A stretch of 64,000 nucleotides of DNA from Alkalicoccus halolimnae (GCF_008014775.2 NZ_CP144914.1:3410001-3474000); one strand, 5' to 3'. Shown: positions 8,089-17,331, counted from the stretch's first letter. Notes: generated by a model not told the origin, from the letters alone. A program made the numbers and translations.

Positions 8089-8946
8089 ATGTCTCCAACA
8101 GAAACTGGACACTGTCTGCACCGGATCCGCGCATCTTACCACAGCTTTCGTACAAAAGAGAAAAAAATAGCTGATTATATACTGGAGCACCCCGAGGAAA
8201 TCGTCCATTCCACCATCAGCCAGGTGGCCGAAAATCTGGAAGTAGCCGATGCCACCGTTTTCCGATTCTGTAAGCGGATCGGCTTTAAAGGATATCAGGC
8301 AATGAAAATTGCTCTTGCTTCTGAAATTGTGACCGGCATGAAAGATATCCACGAAACCATTCTCGAAGGGGACTCAGAAAAAGAAGTGGCAGAAAAAGTG
8401 TTTAAATCGAACATCCGCACACTGGAAGATACGCTCGAGGTGCTTGATGCGGATGCGTTTCAGCAGGCTGTCCAGCTGCTTTTATCTGCTAGAAGGATTG
8501 AATTCTACGGCAACGGAGGTTCCGGTGTCATTGCCATGGATGCCCATCATAAGTTTATCCGTACTGGGATTCCGACCATTGCCTACAGTGATTCGCACTT
8601 TCAGGTAATGTCTGCTTCTCAGCTGACCTCTGAAGATGTTGTTGTATTAATTTCACACTCGGGAGCCAACCGGGATATTCTCGAGGCTCAGGAAGTTGCA
8701 AAGGCGCACGGGGTGAATACGATTGGAATTACCACACTCGCCAAATCGCCGTTAAGTGAGCGGGTCGATGTGCCGTTGTATACGGTCTCCTCGGAAACGG
8801 AGTACCGTTCTGAAGCTCTGGCCTCCCGTCTTGCTCAGCTGAGTATTATTGATGCACTTTATGTAAACGTCAGTATTGGAAGAAAAGAATTAATGCAGCA
8901 TTCGCTTACAGAGATGCGACGGGCGATTTCCCAAAAACGGATGTAG
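8089..8946 (+). CDS. MurR/RpiR-family transcriptional regulator
   Basis: The 285-residue protein has an N-terminal RpiR helix-turn-helix domain (about residues 5-80, including KEKKIADYILEHPEEIVHSTISQ and ATVFRFCKRIGFKGY) and a C-terminal SIS sugar-phosphate-binding domain (about residues 125-255, including FYGNGGSGVIAMDAHHKF and VVLISHSGANRDI). Such proteins repress or activate sugar-phosphate genes on binding a phosphosugar. AAAGGAGG lies 8 bases before the ATG. It is divergent from gnd-dctPQM, its most likely target, with an exact 16-bp dyad repeat at gnd and dctP as candidate operator. Confidence 0.95.
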   Translation: MSPTETGHCLHRIRASYHSFRTKEKKIADYILEHPEEIVHSTISQVAENLEVADATVFRFCKRIGFKGYQAMKIALASEIVTGMKDIHETILEGDSEKEVAEKVFKSNIRTLEDTLEVLDADAFQQAVQLLLSARRIEFYGNGGSGVIAMDAHHKFIRTGIPTIAYSDSHFQVMSASQLTSEDVVVLISHSGANRDILEAQEVAKAHGVNTIGITTLAKSPLSERVDVPLYTVSSETEYRSEALASRLAQLSIIDALYVNVSIGRKELMQHSLTEMRRAISQKRM

Positions 8947-9200
8947 AAATGAAGAGGCGTTGTGAAGTCAGCGTGGTCTTTTTTAAGCGCGGATGCCGGA
9001 TGTACCATTGCGAACTCCGTGATTTTTACTGCATGTGGAACGTTGACAGCGGAAGCTTCAGCCTTCTCCCGGGCTCATGTTTTGAACCCGGTGAGATAAG
9101 CGATCACCTACCTGCATTTTTTAATTGCTTAAATATTTCCCATTACTCATGATAATACAAAAACACGTTTGAAAATGCCGGCCTCTATAAATTAAAAATA

Positions 9201-9221
9201 CCACGGCGTTAATCACCGTGG
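9201..9221 (-). terminator. Hairpin with U-rich 3' side on the minus strand
   Basis: CCACGG...CCGTGG is followed on the minus strand by TATTTTTAATTT. It may be a back-up terminator for the ywlG transcript. Confidence 0.5.
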
Positions 9222-9249
9222 CATGCTCAAATTTTCTTATTACCTGTCT

Positions 9250-9281
9250 TAAAAGACCCCTTCCGTTTCCGGCAGGGGTCT
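9250..9281 (-). terminator. ywlG operon terminator
   Basis: The stem AGACCCCT (9254-9261) / AGGGGTCT (9274-9281) is followed on the minus strand by TTTTAAG, just beyond the ywlG stop. Confidence 0.8.
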
Positions 9282-9284
9282 GGT

Positions 9285-9827
9285 TTATGATGAATATTTA
9301 GCCCGCGGGCCGCCGATCAGTTTCGGACGGGTGCGTGCAAAAGTTGTATGAGCGTCGCCGATCTGCTTGATCGAGGTACGCACCGGAACGGCTACTTTCC
9401 GAAGGTGCATGCCGATGAACGTGTCCCCAATATCAATTCCGGCGTGAGCCTGAACTTCTTCGGTTAAAAAAGGACGCTTCATTTTTGAATAGGCATAAGA
9501 TGCCATCGATCCTCCCGCTTCCGGAACGGGAACAGCTTTAACTTCTTCCAGTCCGTAAGCTTGTGCGGTTTCCTTTTCCACGAGCACGGAGCGGTTCAGG
9601 TGTTCACAGCACTGAAAGGCAAGGTGGACGCCTGTCTCGCTGCGAAAGTCTTCAAACGATTTCCAGAGCACTTCCGCTACTTCCGTCGTGCCGGCTTTAC
9701 CGATATGACGGCCGACGACTTCGCTCGTGCTCGTACCGATAATAAATAGATCTCCCGGCTGCAAATCGGCCTTTTCCTGCAGTTCTTTCAGTGCGCGGTT
9801 CAAGTCCTGTGTGAGCTGCTTTACCAT
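9285..9827 (-). CDS. ywlG: TIGR01440/YwlG family protein of unknown function
   Basis: The 180-residue protein matches the conserved YwlG family by length, composition and gene neighbourhood (rpiB-ywlG). Visible features include GDLFIIGTSTSEVVGRHIGKAG near the N-terminus and HAGIDIGDTFIGMHL towards the end. The biochemical function is unknown. I chose the ATG at 9827: AAAGGAG sits 10 bases upstream, whereas an in-frame GTG at 9836 is almost on top of that ribosome site. It follows rpiB by 23 bases and is probably cotranscribed. glyA, which follows in Bacillus subtilis, is replaced here by a terminator and a gap. Confidence 0.88.
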   Translation of the reverse strand: MVKQLTQDLNRALKELQEKADLQPGDLFIIGTSTSEVVGRHIGKAGTTEVAEVLWKSFEDFRSETGVHLAFQCCEHLNRSVLVEKETAQAYGLEEVKAVPVPEAGGSMASYAYSKMKRPFLTEEVQAHAGIDIGDTFIGMHLRKVAVPVRTSIKQIGDAHTTFARTRPKLIGGPRAKYSS

Positions 9828-9850
9828 TGTGCGCACTCTCCTTTCTTTAA

Positions 9851-10294
9851 TCAGCTGCGGTTTTCGTAGCTGATAATTTTTTCGACGCGCCGCTGATGAC
9901 GGCCGCCTTCAAAATCAGTGGAAAGCCACGTTTTCACGATTTCCTGAGCCACACCCGGCCCAACAACGCGTTCGCCCATGGCGAGGACGTTTGTATCGTT
10001 ATGCTCTCTTGTAACTTTCGCTGTAAAGAGATCATGCACGAGAGCACAGCGGATACCTTTTACTTTGTTTGCGGAGATCGACATACCGATCCCCGTGCCG
10101 CAGATAATAACGCCGCGGTCAGCTTCCCCGCGCGCTACCATTTCCGCAGCAGGAATGCCGTAGTCTGCATAGTCGACAGAGTCTGCAGACTCATTGCCGA
10201 CATCAATCACTTCATGGCCAAGCTCTTTAATAACAGGCTCTATTTCTTTTTTCAGGGCATATCCGGCATGGTCGGAACCTATAACTATTTTCAT
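9851..10294 (-). CDS. rpiB: Ribose 5-phosphate isomerase B
   Basis: The 147-residue RpiB/LacAB-family protein begins MKIVIGSDHAGYALK and contains GIIICGTGIGMSISANK-like sequence (residues about 63-80, with the catalytic Cys in ICGTGIGMS) and REHNDTNVLAMGERVVG. It interconverts ribose 5-phosphate and ribulose 5-phosphate. AAAGGAG precedes the ATG. It sits between ywlE and ywlG, as in other Bacillaceae. A LacA/B-like role is unlikely because no galactose genes are near. Confidence 0.96.
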   Translation of the reverse strand: MKIVIGSDHAGYALKKEIEPVIKELGHEVIDVGNESADSVDYADYGIPAAEMVARGEADRGVIICGTGIGMSISANKVKGIRCALVHDLFTAKVTREHNDTNVLAMGERVVGPGVAQEIVKTWLSTDFEGGRHQRRVEKIISYENRS

Positions 10295-10335
10295 CTTAAT
10301 CAGCTCTCCTTTAATTATTTTTTCCAGGGGTTCAT

Positions 10336-10995
10336 TTAAGCGTCATGACGCTCGGGATTCGGATTGATTTTGCGGATGAGGCGGATAATCGCCTCTTCCA
10401 TTTCCTGATAGGTAGCTTCGTAAATGGATTCGTCACCGCCGAACGGATCCCGTATATCCATGGATGGAAGATCCCACTCAATGCGTTCGACTGCCCGCTG
10501 GTGCGGTTCGATTTCTCCGAGCAGTTCCTTCTCAAGTTCTTCCCGGTTCAGTTCCACGGCTTTTTCCATCTGTTCCTGCTTTTCCACAATAAATTTCGCT
10601 TTTTTAATTTCCATCTGGGCCCGGTGGCTTTTCAATTCTTCGATTTTCCGCAGGTTCGTCTCATCGTCGAGAACATATTCTTTTAATGTATGAACTTGCG
10701 CAGCACGGTCCGGAAACTTTTCAATGACCGTCTGTTTATGTGCTTCTGTCATCGTTAAAATAAGATCGGACCACTGCAGCATATCTTCTGTCACCGGTTC
10801 AGACTGGTGGCTTTCCATAAGTCCGTGTCTGGCAATTGCCTGTCGTGCCCCTTCGGACATCGGCATCCCAGGGGAAGCTTGTACTCCTGCTGATTTGGCT
10901 ACCAGCCTTTCACTCGTGCGTTTTTCATGAAAAATAGCTTCTGCCATTGGGCTGCGGCACGTATTGCCGGTGCAGATAAACAGCACTTTATCCAT
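10336..10995 (-). CDS. ywlE: Protein-arginine phosphatase of the YwlE type with an inserted charged segment
   Basis: The 219-residue protein has the low-molecular-weight phosphatase loop CTGNTCRSP at residues about 8-16 and a late DIRDPFGG carrying the general-acid aspartate. YwlE removes phosphate from arginine residues that mark proteins for ClpCP. The family is normally about 150 residues. Here about 60 extra residues (about 116-176), rich in Glu and Lys and predicted coiled-coil, separate TLKEYV from the aspartate loop. I chose the ATG at 10995 (AAGGAAG eight bases upstream) over the GTG at 11004. It is followed by rpiB. Confidence 0.88.
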   Translation of the reverse strand: MDKVLFICTGNTCRSPMAEAIFHEKRTSERLVAKSAGVQASPGMPMSEGARQAIARHGLMESHQSEPVTEDMLQWSDLILTMTEAHKQTVIEKFPDRAAQVHTLKEYVLDDETNLRKIEELKSHRAQMEIKKAKFIVEKQEQMEKAVELNREELEKELLGEIEPHQRAVERIEWDLPSMDIRDPFGGDESIYEATYQEMEEAIIRLIRKINPNPERHDA

Positions 10996-11004
10996 ATGTC
11001 TCAC

Positions 11005-11470
11005 TTCCTTTACTCAGACTTTATCCACCTTGTTCCCTTTAAGGAGGGAGGTAAATCCTACTTCTAGTTTATCACATTGTGGCGAAAATCGGGCGGGATT
11101 ACTACGGATAGATGGCGGCTGTCTGTGGATAGATATCTTTCGTCCGTCTTTGCAGCCAGAGAGTCCCCTGTGGATACCTATGCTGCACTTACTATTTATA
11201 AACTTTTCTACTGTCTGCCCTCTTTGTTACACCGGGTACTGCACGCGTTATCTTCTTGAACCAATTTAACCAATTTCATAAGGCGCCTTAAGATAATTTC
11301 CACTTCAGACGGACGCTTTTCCGGCGGAATGGGTCTCAGGGAGTCACACCATTTCCCCTGCGGCGGACGCCTGTGAAAGAAGGTGGCCGGAAATTCACGG
11401 CATGGCTGCAGCGAAGTATCCTGTATAACAATTACAACGAAAGTTAGAAGAACTAAAAAAGGACGCCTGC
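11005..11470. other. ywlE-ywlC gap with DnaA-box-like sites and repeat fragments
   Basis: Contains a small group of DnaA-box-like 9-mers within about 160 bases: TTATCCACC at 11021-11029, TGTGGATAG at 11124-11132 and TGTGGATAC at 11169-11177. After these come fragments of two dispersed repeat families: about 11178-11235 resembles 40225-40275, and about 11290-11430 resembles 51173-51303. No gene is supported. spoIIR and mntP, which lie near here in Bacillus subtilis, are not present. Confidence 0.6.
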
Positions 11471-12523
11471 TCACGAATGCTGTGAGCGGATGCGTCCTCC
11501 GGCGGCTTTTACGAGCCGGTTCATGATGGCAAAGCCGATATTTTCCGCTGGAAGCACCCGCATGAAAATATGATCGACTTCGGTTTTTTTGAATGTCCGC
11601 AGCGCCCCGTAGAGCTCCCGGGCAATCTCTTCCTCCGTCTTTCCTGGAAGCACATATTCGACATCTGCTTTCGTAAGCCCGACGTCTGCTGCCTGAATAA
11701 TCACACCAACTCGTTCCCCTGCCTTCCGGTGTTCAGTTATACACATGTGGAAAAACGAATCGTCTCCGTCGACAAGGGTCAGCGGAGCTTCCGGAGCGTA
11801 GTGCTGATATTTCATTCCTGGTGAACGGGGGGCTGTCGTTTCTTCCGTAAGTGCTTCGTCCAATGCGACGGGACCGATGATTTCTTCAATCTGCCGCCTC
11901 GTCACGCCGCCGGGACGGAGGATGACCGGTTCTTCCGCAGAACAGTCAATCACGGTCGATTCGAGACCGACACCGGTGGCACCGCCGTTCAGAATGCCTG
12001 CGATTCTGCCGTCGAGGTCTTCTGCTACGTGCGCTGCGGTGGTTGGGCTGGGGCGTCCCGACCGGTTGGCACTCGGGGCTGCGAGTGGTTCTCCGCTCGC
12101 AGCAATCAGGGCGAGCGCTACCGGATGATCAGGCATGCGCAGCGCTACCGTATCCAGCCCCGCAGTCACACTTGTGGATAACGTGCTGTTATGACGCAGA
12201 ATGATGGTCAGCGGACCCGGCCAGAACGAATGAATCAGTTTCCATGCCTTATCCGGAACAAAGTTTGTATAGTTATTCACATCTTCTGTCTTTGCTATGT
12301 GGACAATCAGCGGATTGTCGGCAGGTCTGCCTTTCGCTTGAAAAATAGCTTTGACCGCTTCGTCAAAACGCGCGCTGGCGCCCAGTCCGTAGACAGTTTC
12401 GGTTGGAAAGGCTACGAGCTCTCCGGCTGCGATTTTTGCGGCTGCTTCTTTAATTTCCGGGCTCTTCCACAAGTTATCTACATGTTTATCCACAACCCAG
12501 TGGACTGTATGTTGATAAGCCAT
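11471..12523 (-). CDS. ywlC: L-threonylcarbamoyladenylate synthase (Sua5/YwlC type)
   Basis: The 350-residue protein has an N-terminal YrdC-like domain (about residues 25-205, with AFPTETVYGLGASA, AKGRPADNPL and APSANRSGRPSPT) and a C-terminal Sua5 domain (about 215-345), the two-domain length expected of Sua5. It uses threonine, bicarbonate and ATP to make the threonylcarbamoyl-AMP needed for t6A37 in tRNA. The ATG at 12523 follows a GGATGGGGA ribosome site. A dense DnaA-box cluster covers its start and upstream region, suggesting control by replication status, which I recall for Bacillus subtilis ywlC. Confidence 0.95.
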   Translation of the reverse strand: MAYQHTVHWVVDKHVDNLWKSPEIKEAAAKIAAGELVAFPTETVYGLGASARFDEAVKAIFQAKGRPADNPLIVHIAKTEDVNNYTNFVPDKAWKLIHSFWPGPLTIILRHNSTLSTSVTAGLDTVALRMPDHPVALALIAASGEPLAAPSANRSGRPSPTTAAHVAEDLDGRIAGILNGGATGVGLESTVIDCSAEEPVILRPGGVTRRQIEEIIGPVALDEALTEETTAPRSPGMKYQHYAPEAPLTLVDGDDSFFHMCITEHRKAGERVGVIIQAADVGLTKADVEYVLPGKTEEEIARELYGALRTFKKTEVDHIFMRVLPAENIGFAIMNRLVKAAGGRIRSQHS

Positions 12524-12674
12524 TATTTATCCCCATCCTGTCTTTTTCCGTCATTTCTGTTCTTATATTTTTCCACATGAAATTCATTAGCACTGATGTT
12601 ATCCCCAGTTTTTGTGCATAAGTTTGTTCTTTTCTGTGGGTAACTATGTGGAACAATTAAAAAAGTTATCCACC
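12474..12674. promoter_or_regulatory. DnaA-box cluster upstream of and overlapping ywlC start
   Basis: Eight 9-mers within at most one mismatch of TTATCCACA occur in 201 bases: plus-strand at 12474 (TTATCTACA), 12486 (perfect), 12527 and 12599 (TTATCCCCA), 12569 (TTTTCCACA) and 12666 (TTATCCACC); minus-strand at 12613-12621 and 12635-12643. A further perfect box lies inside ywlC at 12173-12181 on the minus strand. Such density far exceeds chance. Confidence 0.8.
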
Positions 12675-12683
12675 TGGGGAACA

Positions 12684-13529
12684 TCAGACTCCAGCGGTTA
12701 CTATGCGTTCTTTTCCGTTTATATCAAGCAGCAGTTCCGTTTTCGCTTCGGGGAAAACTTCTTTTATTAACTGTTGAATTATTTCCCCCTGACCGTCGCC
12801 AATTTCCAGAGCGAACAGTCCCGGGCTGCGCAGTACGTGCGGAAGCTGATGAATGATTCTCCGGTAGACGTCCAGTCCGTCCTTCCCGGCAAACAGTGCT
12901 GTAGACGGCTCATGATCCTTCACGTTCGTATTCATACCGCTGCGGTCTGCTTCCGGAATATACGGAGGATTCGAGACGATCACATCGAACGTCTCTCCTG
13001 CATCAATAAACGGCATCAAGGCATCTCCCTGCAGGAAACGAAGCTTTGTGCCGTGCGCGTAATCGTTCAGCCGGGCGGTATCCAAAGCTTCCGGAGATAA
13101 ATCCGTCGCTGTTACTTCCGCTTCCGGAACTTCGAGGGCGAGAGTGACCGCGATGATACCGCTGCCCGTACCGATATCAGCCACTTTCGGACCCGCAGCC
13201 GGAAGACGGGCGAGCACGGCTTCGATCAGCTCTTCTGTTTCCGGACGAGGGATAAGCACATCCGGGTTTACACGGAAAGGTCTTCCGTAAAACGTTTCCA
13301 GACCGGTAATATGCTGGACCGGAATCCCGGTCCCAGCTTTCATGACGTCTTCTTTAAATAAAGCAGCTGTAACGTCAGAGAGCGGCGATTTCATTTCAGC
13401 GAGAAGCTGGGCCCGGGACCAGCCTGCATGGTGACTCAGCAGAATATAACCTATTTCTTTTTCACGGCCTGCATTTTCCAAAAAAGAAGAAGCCCATTTG
13501 AGGGCTTCATGTACGTAAGGTGTCGGCAT
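12684..13529 (-). CDS. prmC: Peptide chain release factor N5-glutamine methyltransferase
   Basis: The 281-residue protein has an N-terminal helical substrate-binding domain and a Rossmann methyltransferase domain with VADIGTGSGIIAVTLAL (SAM binding, about residue 115) and VSNPPYIPEADR, the NPPY motif that holds the glutamine side chain. It methylates the GGQ glutamine of RF1 and RF2. It begins 10 bases after prfA, the gene for its substrate, and the two are surely cotranscribed. Confidence 0.96.
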   Translation of the reverse strand: MPTPYVHEALKWASSFLENAGREKEIGYILLSHHAGWSRAQLLAEMKSPLSDVTAALFKEDVMKAGTGIPVQHITGLETFYGRPFRVNPDVLIPRPETEELIEAVLARLPAAGPKVADIGTGSGIIAVTLALEVPEAEVTATDLSPEALDTARLNDYAHGTKLRFLQGDALMPFIDAGETFDVIVSNPPYIPEADRSGMNTNVKDHEPSTALFAGKDGLDVYRRIIHQLPHVLRSPGLFALEIGDGQGEIIQQLIKEVFPEAKTELLLDINGKERIVTAGV

Positions 13530-13539
13530 ATTTCTCTCC

Positions 13540-14607
13540 CTACTCCGCGTTTTCCATCAAACGGGATTGTTCTTCTACAATGAGTGGATCAATAATTTCA
13601 TCCAGGCTGCCTTCGAGAATCTGATCAAGCTTCTGAAGCGTCAGACCGATACGGTGATCTGTCACCCGGCTCTGCGGGAAATTATACGTACGGATCCGCT
13701 CCGAACGGTCGCCGGAACCGACGGCTGATTTACGGTGTTCATCATATTCTGCCTGTGCTTCTTTTTGGAACTTATCATAAACACGGGCACGGAGAACTTT
13801 CATCGCTTTTTCTTTGTTTTTGATCTGCGATTTTTCGTCCTGACAGGAAACGACCACACCTGTCGGCACGTGCGTCAGACGTACGGCGGACATCGTCGTG
13901 TTAACGCTCTGGCCGCCCGGTCCGCTCGAAGCGAACGTATCGACTCGGATATCTTTATCGTGGATATCCACTTCCACTTCCTCTGCTTCTGCAAGAACCG
14001 CTACGGTTGCCGTGGATGTATGAATGCGTCCGCCGGATTCTGTAGACGGCACCCGCTGGACGCGGTGAGCCCCATTTTCATATTTCATGCGTGAATACGC
14101 ACCTTTTCCGTTGATCATGAAGATGACTTCTTTGAAACCGCCGAGACCCGTCTCATGGGCTTCGATCACTTCAATCTTCCAGTTCTGTTTTTCTGCGTAA
14201 CGGATATACATGCGGTAAAGATCGCCCGCAAAAAGCGCCGCTTCATCGCCGCCCGCTGCTCCGCGGACTTCGATAATCACGTTTTTGTCGTCATTCGGAT
14301 CCTTTGGAAGAAGCAGGATGCGCAGTTCTTCCTCCAGCTCAGGAATCTGATCCTCAAGCTCATCCATTTCCATTTTGATCATTTCACGCATATCGTCGTC
14401 GAGTTTTTCCTGAAGCATTTCCTTCGCTTCTTCGTGCTGTTCTTTCACGTGTTTATACTTTTTGTACGTTTCCACTGTATCCTGAATATCGGACTGCTCC
14501 TTCGAATACTCGCGGAGCTTCTTGTTGTCGTTAATTACGTCGGGATCCATAAGCAGCTCTGTAAGCTGGTTATAACGATCCTCTACTGCCTGCAGGCGAT
14601 CAAACAC
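13540..14607 (-). CDS. prfA: Peptide chain release factor 1
   Basis: The 355-residue class I release factor has an N-terminal coiled-coil domain, the codon-recognition region with [16 protein letters not shown] (PxT-type motif) and the peptidyl-hydrolysis motif [10 protein letters not shown], followed by [15 protein letters not shown]. It releases peptides at UAA and UAG codons. The start is GTG at 14607, placed after AAGGTGAGGTGA. prmC follows. tdk lies upstream as in Bacillus subtilis, but a CoA-disulfide reductase gene has been inserted between. Confidence 0.97.
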   Translation of the reverse strand: MFDRLQAVEDRYNQLTELLMDPDVINDNKKLREYSKEQSDIQDTVETYKKYKHVKEQHEEAKEMLQEKLDDDMREMIKMEMDELEDQIPELEEELRILLLPKDPNDDKNVIIEVRGAAGGDEAALFAGDLYRMYIRYAEKQNWKIEVIEAHETGLGGFKEVIFMINGKGAYSRMKYENGAHRVQRVPSTESGGRIHTSTATVAVLAEAEEVEVDIHDKDIRVDTFASSGPGGQSVNTTMSAVRLTHVPTGVVVSCQDEKSQIKNKEKAMKVLRARVYDKFQKEAQAEYDEHRKSAVGSGDRSERIRTYNFPQSRVTDHRIGLTLQKLDQILEGSLDEIIDPLIVEEQSRLMENAE

Positions 14608-14707
14608 CTAACTTCACCTCACCTTAAAATTCGTACCACTTTCATACCTCCTTTCAGTATAGGCTTTCATTCGTGTAAAATCAATGGTAGAAGCCCACGG
14701 CCCTATG

Positions 14708-14736
14708 TTTACGGCAATTGGGGGTAGGGGTATAAG
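14708..14736 (+). promoter_or_regulatory. Promoter of the CoA-disulfide reductase gene with CsoR-like C/G-rich site
   Basis: TTTACG (14708-14713) and TATAAG (14731-14736) are spaced by 17 bases. The spacer is filled by GGGGGTAGGGGTAT (14720-14733), the complement of ATACCCCTACCCCC, typical of CsoR-superfamily operators. A similar motif lies at the other CoA-disulfide reductase promoter. Confidence 0.6.
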
Positions 14737-14764
14737 TATATAGAAAGAAAAAAGGAGTTGAGAA

Positions 14765-16096
14765 ATGATGAAATTAGTCATTATCGGTGGAGATGCTGCG
14801 GGAATGAGTGCAGCCATGCAGGTCGTACATAAACGAAAAGATGCGGAAATTACCGTTCTGGAAAGAGGTCCGATCTATTCGTACGCCCAGTGCGGACTGC
14901 CTTATTTTATTGGAGGAGTGGTGGAAGATACGGAGAGTCTGATCGCAAGGCCGGTATCTTTTTTCCGGGAAAAAGGGATTGATGCCCGCGTCCATCATGA
15001 AGTAACGGACGTGGATGCGGATAAACAGACCGTAAGCGGCAATGTTCTCGACACCGGGGAGACGTTTGAGCTGGAATATGATACGCTGCTAGTCGCCACC
15101 GGCGGCAGCCCGAACAGGCTATCGGTCGAAGGGGCGGATCTGGAAGGAATTCACGTTTTAAAAACGATTCCTGATGCCGAAAAAATTGCCGCAGACTTCG
15201 AAGGAAAGCAGAATATTACCGTAATCGGCGCCGGCTACATCGGGCTGGAGATTGCCGAAAACTTTGTGGAGCAGGGAAAAAACGTACGCATGATCAACCG
15301 GACAGACAAGCTCGGCAGTAACTTTGATGAACCTGTAAGTGATATGCTGCGTAAAGAAGCAGAACGCCACGGGATCACTCTTTCCCTGCACGAAGATGTC
15401 GACAGCTTTACCGGGGATGAAGAAGGCCGCGTCAAAGCGGTGAAAACGAACAAAGACACGTACGAAACGGACGGAGTCATTACCGCGATCGGCATAACGC
15501 CGAATACGAGTTTTCTGGAAGGAACAGGCATCTATGAGCATGCCTCCGGAGCCATACTGGTCGATCCTTATATGCGTACAAATAAAGCCAATATATACGC
15601 CGCAGGAGACTGTGCGACGCAGTACAACCGGATCAAGGAGCAGCACGATTATGTTCCGCTCGGGACGCACGCCAACAAGCAGGGACGTATTGCCGGAGCG
15701 AATATCGCGGGTGACAAAAAAACGTTTCAGGGAATGCTCGGGACTGCCATTTTGAAGTTTTTTGATATCACCGCCGGACGCACCGGCATCGACATAACCG
15801 AAGCAAAAAGCCTCGGCTTTGACTTCAGCGTGAAGAGCTTTGAACCGCTTCCCTACGCCGGGTACTATCCGGGAGCGGAGCCGATAACACTTCAGCTTAT
15901 AAAAGATAATAAAAATGAACGGCTTCTCGGTGTCCAGGCAGCAGGTAAAGACGGCGTGGACAAGCGGATCGACGTGGCTTCGGTGATGCTTTTTAACAAA
16001 ATGACGGTGGATGAGATTCAGGATCTCGATATCAGCTATGCCCCTCCCTATAATTCCACGTGGGATCCAATCCAGCGGAATGTGCGGCGTTTATAA
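14765..16096 (+). CDS. cdr: CoA-disulfide reductase / NADH oxidase-like flavoprotein
   Basis: The 443-residue two-dinucleotide-binding flavoprotein starts MMKLVIIGGDAAGMSAAMQ (FAD site), has the single redox cysteine in YSYAQCGLPY (about residue 44), a second Rossmann motif ITVIGAGYIGLEIAE and the C-terminal YAPPYNSTWDP motif of the CoADR family. It probably reduces CoA disulfide or CoA persulfide with NAD(P)H; NADH oxidase or peroxidase activity is an alternative. AAAGGAG precedes the start. It is transcribed opposite to the surrounding housekeeping genes, from a promoter with a C-rich operator-like motif, consistent with an acquired sulfur or thiol stress gene. Confidence 0.88.
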   Translation: MMKLVIIGGDAAGMSAAMQVVHKRKDAEITVLERGPIYSYAQCGLPYFIGGVVEDTESLIARPVSFFREKGIDARVHHEVTDVDADKQTVSGNVLDTGETFELEYDTLLVATGGSPNRLSVEGADLEGIHVLKTIPDAEKIAADFEGKQNITVIGAGYIGLEIAENFVEQGKNVRMINRTDKLGSNFDEPVSDMLRKEAERHGITLSLHEDVDSFTGDEEGRVKAVKTNKDTYETDGVITAIGITPNTSFLEGTGIYEHASGAILVDPYMRTNKANIYAAGDCATQYNRIKEQHDYVPLGTHANKQGRIAGANIAGDKKTFQGMLGTAILKFFDITAGRTGIDITEAKSLGFDFSVKSFEPLPYAGYYPGAEPITLQLIKDNKNERLLGVQAAGKDGVDKRIDVASVMLFNKMTVDEIQDLDISYAPPYNSTWDPIQRNVRRL

Positions 16097-16653
16097 AAGG
16101 CTACCTTGAAAATAAAGTAGTTAAGTGGTGAACATGCGCTTTCGTTTCCATGGGGACGCTTTCCGGGCGGGCCGGAGTCGCCCGATCTCCACTCCAGCGC
16201 CTGGTAAAAATACGGAGCAGGATCTGCCTTCTCATAAAGAAAATTCCGTCTTAAAAATCGCCTTGGCTTTGGAATCTAACTTTGTACATTCTTTGTTCAA
16301 TCTATGTGCTCTTTTTAATCGACCATCAAAACGAAGCGGATACATGCCCGTGGAATAACAAGATTGGAAGATTCCGCAGGGTGCAGCCCATCCGGAAATC
16401 TCCTCCACGGCAGGCCGAAGCGAAGTTTCCTGCATTTATCAACACCAGACTTGGCTCTTACGCACGTTTGGTGAAAACAAGATATATCTGACAATAAACT
16501 AATTTAACCCTTAAACATTCTATCGTTTAAGCCTGGGCCACCAGCTTTTTAAGTAGACTTATCTTCTGTCATCGTAAGCCGGAAAGACAAGTTCCCCTTT
16601 TTCGCGTAAGAACCCCAGACTTTAACACAGCTTTTATAAAAGTATTGTTAAAT
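16097..16653. repeat. Composite of three dispersed intergenic repeats
   Basis: Three pieces lie head to tail. About 16098-16270 is a family A copy (starting ggctaccttgaaaataaag, with the cgctttcgtttccatgggg core) with an internal deletion relative to 62225-62460. About 16330-16450 is a family B copy. About 16451-16640 is a family C copy closely matching 40020-40206 over roughly 190 bases. No gene is supported. Confidence 0.75.
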
Positions 16654-16698
16654 AAAAAAGCCCTCTGCCATGTTTACTTTCGGGCAGGGGGCTTTTTA
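16654..16698 (-). terminator. tdk terminator (bidirectional)
   Basis: AAAAAGCCCTCTGCC paired with GGCAGGGGGCTTTTT gives a long stem with A/U tracts on both sides, directly after tdk. It could also serve the cdr transcript on the plus strand. Confidence 0.85.
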
Positions 16699-16704
16699 AA
16701 AACG

Positions 16705-17331
16705 CTATCGGTTATGACGTGCCAGGTTGACGGCGGGCACGTGGGTCGTTGTCGGTTTGTGCGGGACTTCGTGGCAGTGACGGCAGCGCGGTTCATAGGA
16801 CTCCGAAGCACCGACGAGAATAATCGGATCATCGTAGGAAGCCGGCTTCCCGTCGATCAGCCGCTGCGTCCGGCTCGCCGGCGACCCGCAGGAAAGGCAG
16901 ATAGCCTGCAGTTTGGTAACCGTTTCGGCAAGGGACATAATCGCGGGAACGCAGGCGAACGGTTCGCCGCGGAAGTCCTGATCGAGACCGGCACAGATGA
17001 CGCGGATGTTATCATCTGCAAGGGTCTGGACGACATCGACAATGGCCGGGTCAAAAAATTGAACTTCGTCGATGGCTACGACCTGGGTGTCTTTTTCAAG
17101 CAGCGTATAAATATCTTCTGCATCGGTCGCGGGATAAGCAAAGACGGTCGTACCGTTATGGGAAACGACTTCTTTTTCGCTGTAGCGGTTATCAAGCTGT
17201 GGTTTGAATACCTGGATTTTCTGACGGCCGAAGCTTGCCCTGCGGACGCGGCGGATCAGCTCTTCCGATTTCCCGGAGAACATGCTCCCGCAGACGACTT
17301 CGATCCATCCTTCTTTTCGTGTTAGGTGCAT
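16705..17331 (-). CDS. tdk: Thymidine kinase
   Basis: The 208-residue type II thymidine kinase has the P-loop [14 protein letters not shown] (about residues 16-29), the DEVQFFD motif (about 91-97), a lasso region near residue 170 and zinc-binding cysteines (CLSCGSPAS and a C-terminal CRHC pair). It phosphorylates thymidine with ATP for salvage. It lies downstream of the L31 gene as in other Bacillaceae, with an independent terminator between them. Confidence 0.97.
   Translation of the reverse strand: MHLTRKEGWIEVVCGSMFSGKSEELIRRVRRASFGRQKIQVFKPQLDNRYSEKEVVSHNGTTVFAYPATDAEDIYTLLEKDTQVVAIDEVQFFDPAIVDVVQTLADDNIRVICAGLDQDFRGEPFACVPAIMSLAETVTKLQAICLSCGSPASRTQRLIDGKPASYDDPIILVGASESYEPRCRHCHEVPHKPTTTHVPAVNLARHNR

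Noticed and set aside
8949..9152. 67-residue open frame after the RpiR-type gene
   Set aside because: No ribosome site, no recognisable domain, Cys-rich random composition and it overlaps degraded repeat-like sequence.
11208..11474. 88-residue open frame upstream of ywlE
   Set aside because: It consists of repeat fragments with no ribosome site or family match.
16125..16491. Small open frames inside the repeat composite
   Set aside because: They differ between repeat copies and lack ribosome sites, so the repeat is not conserved as protein.
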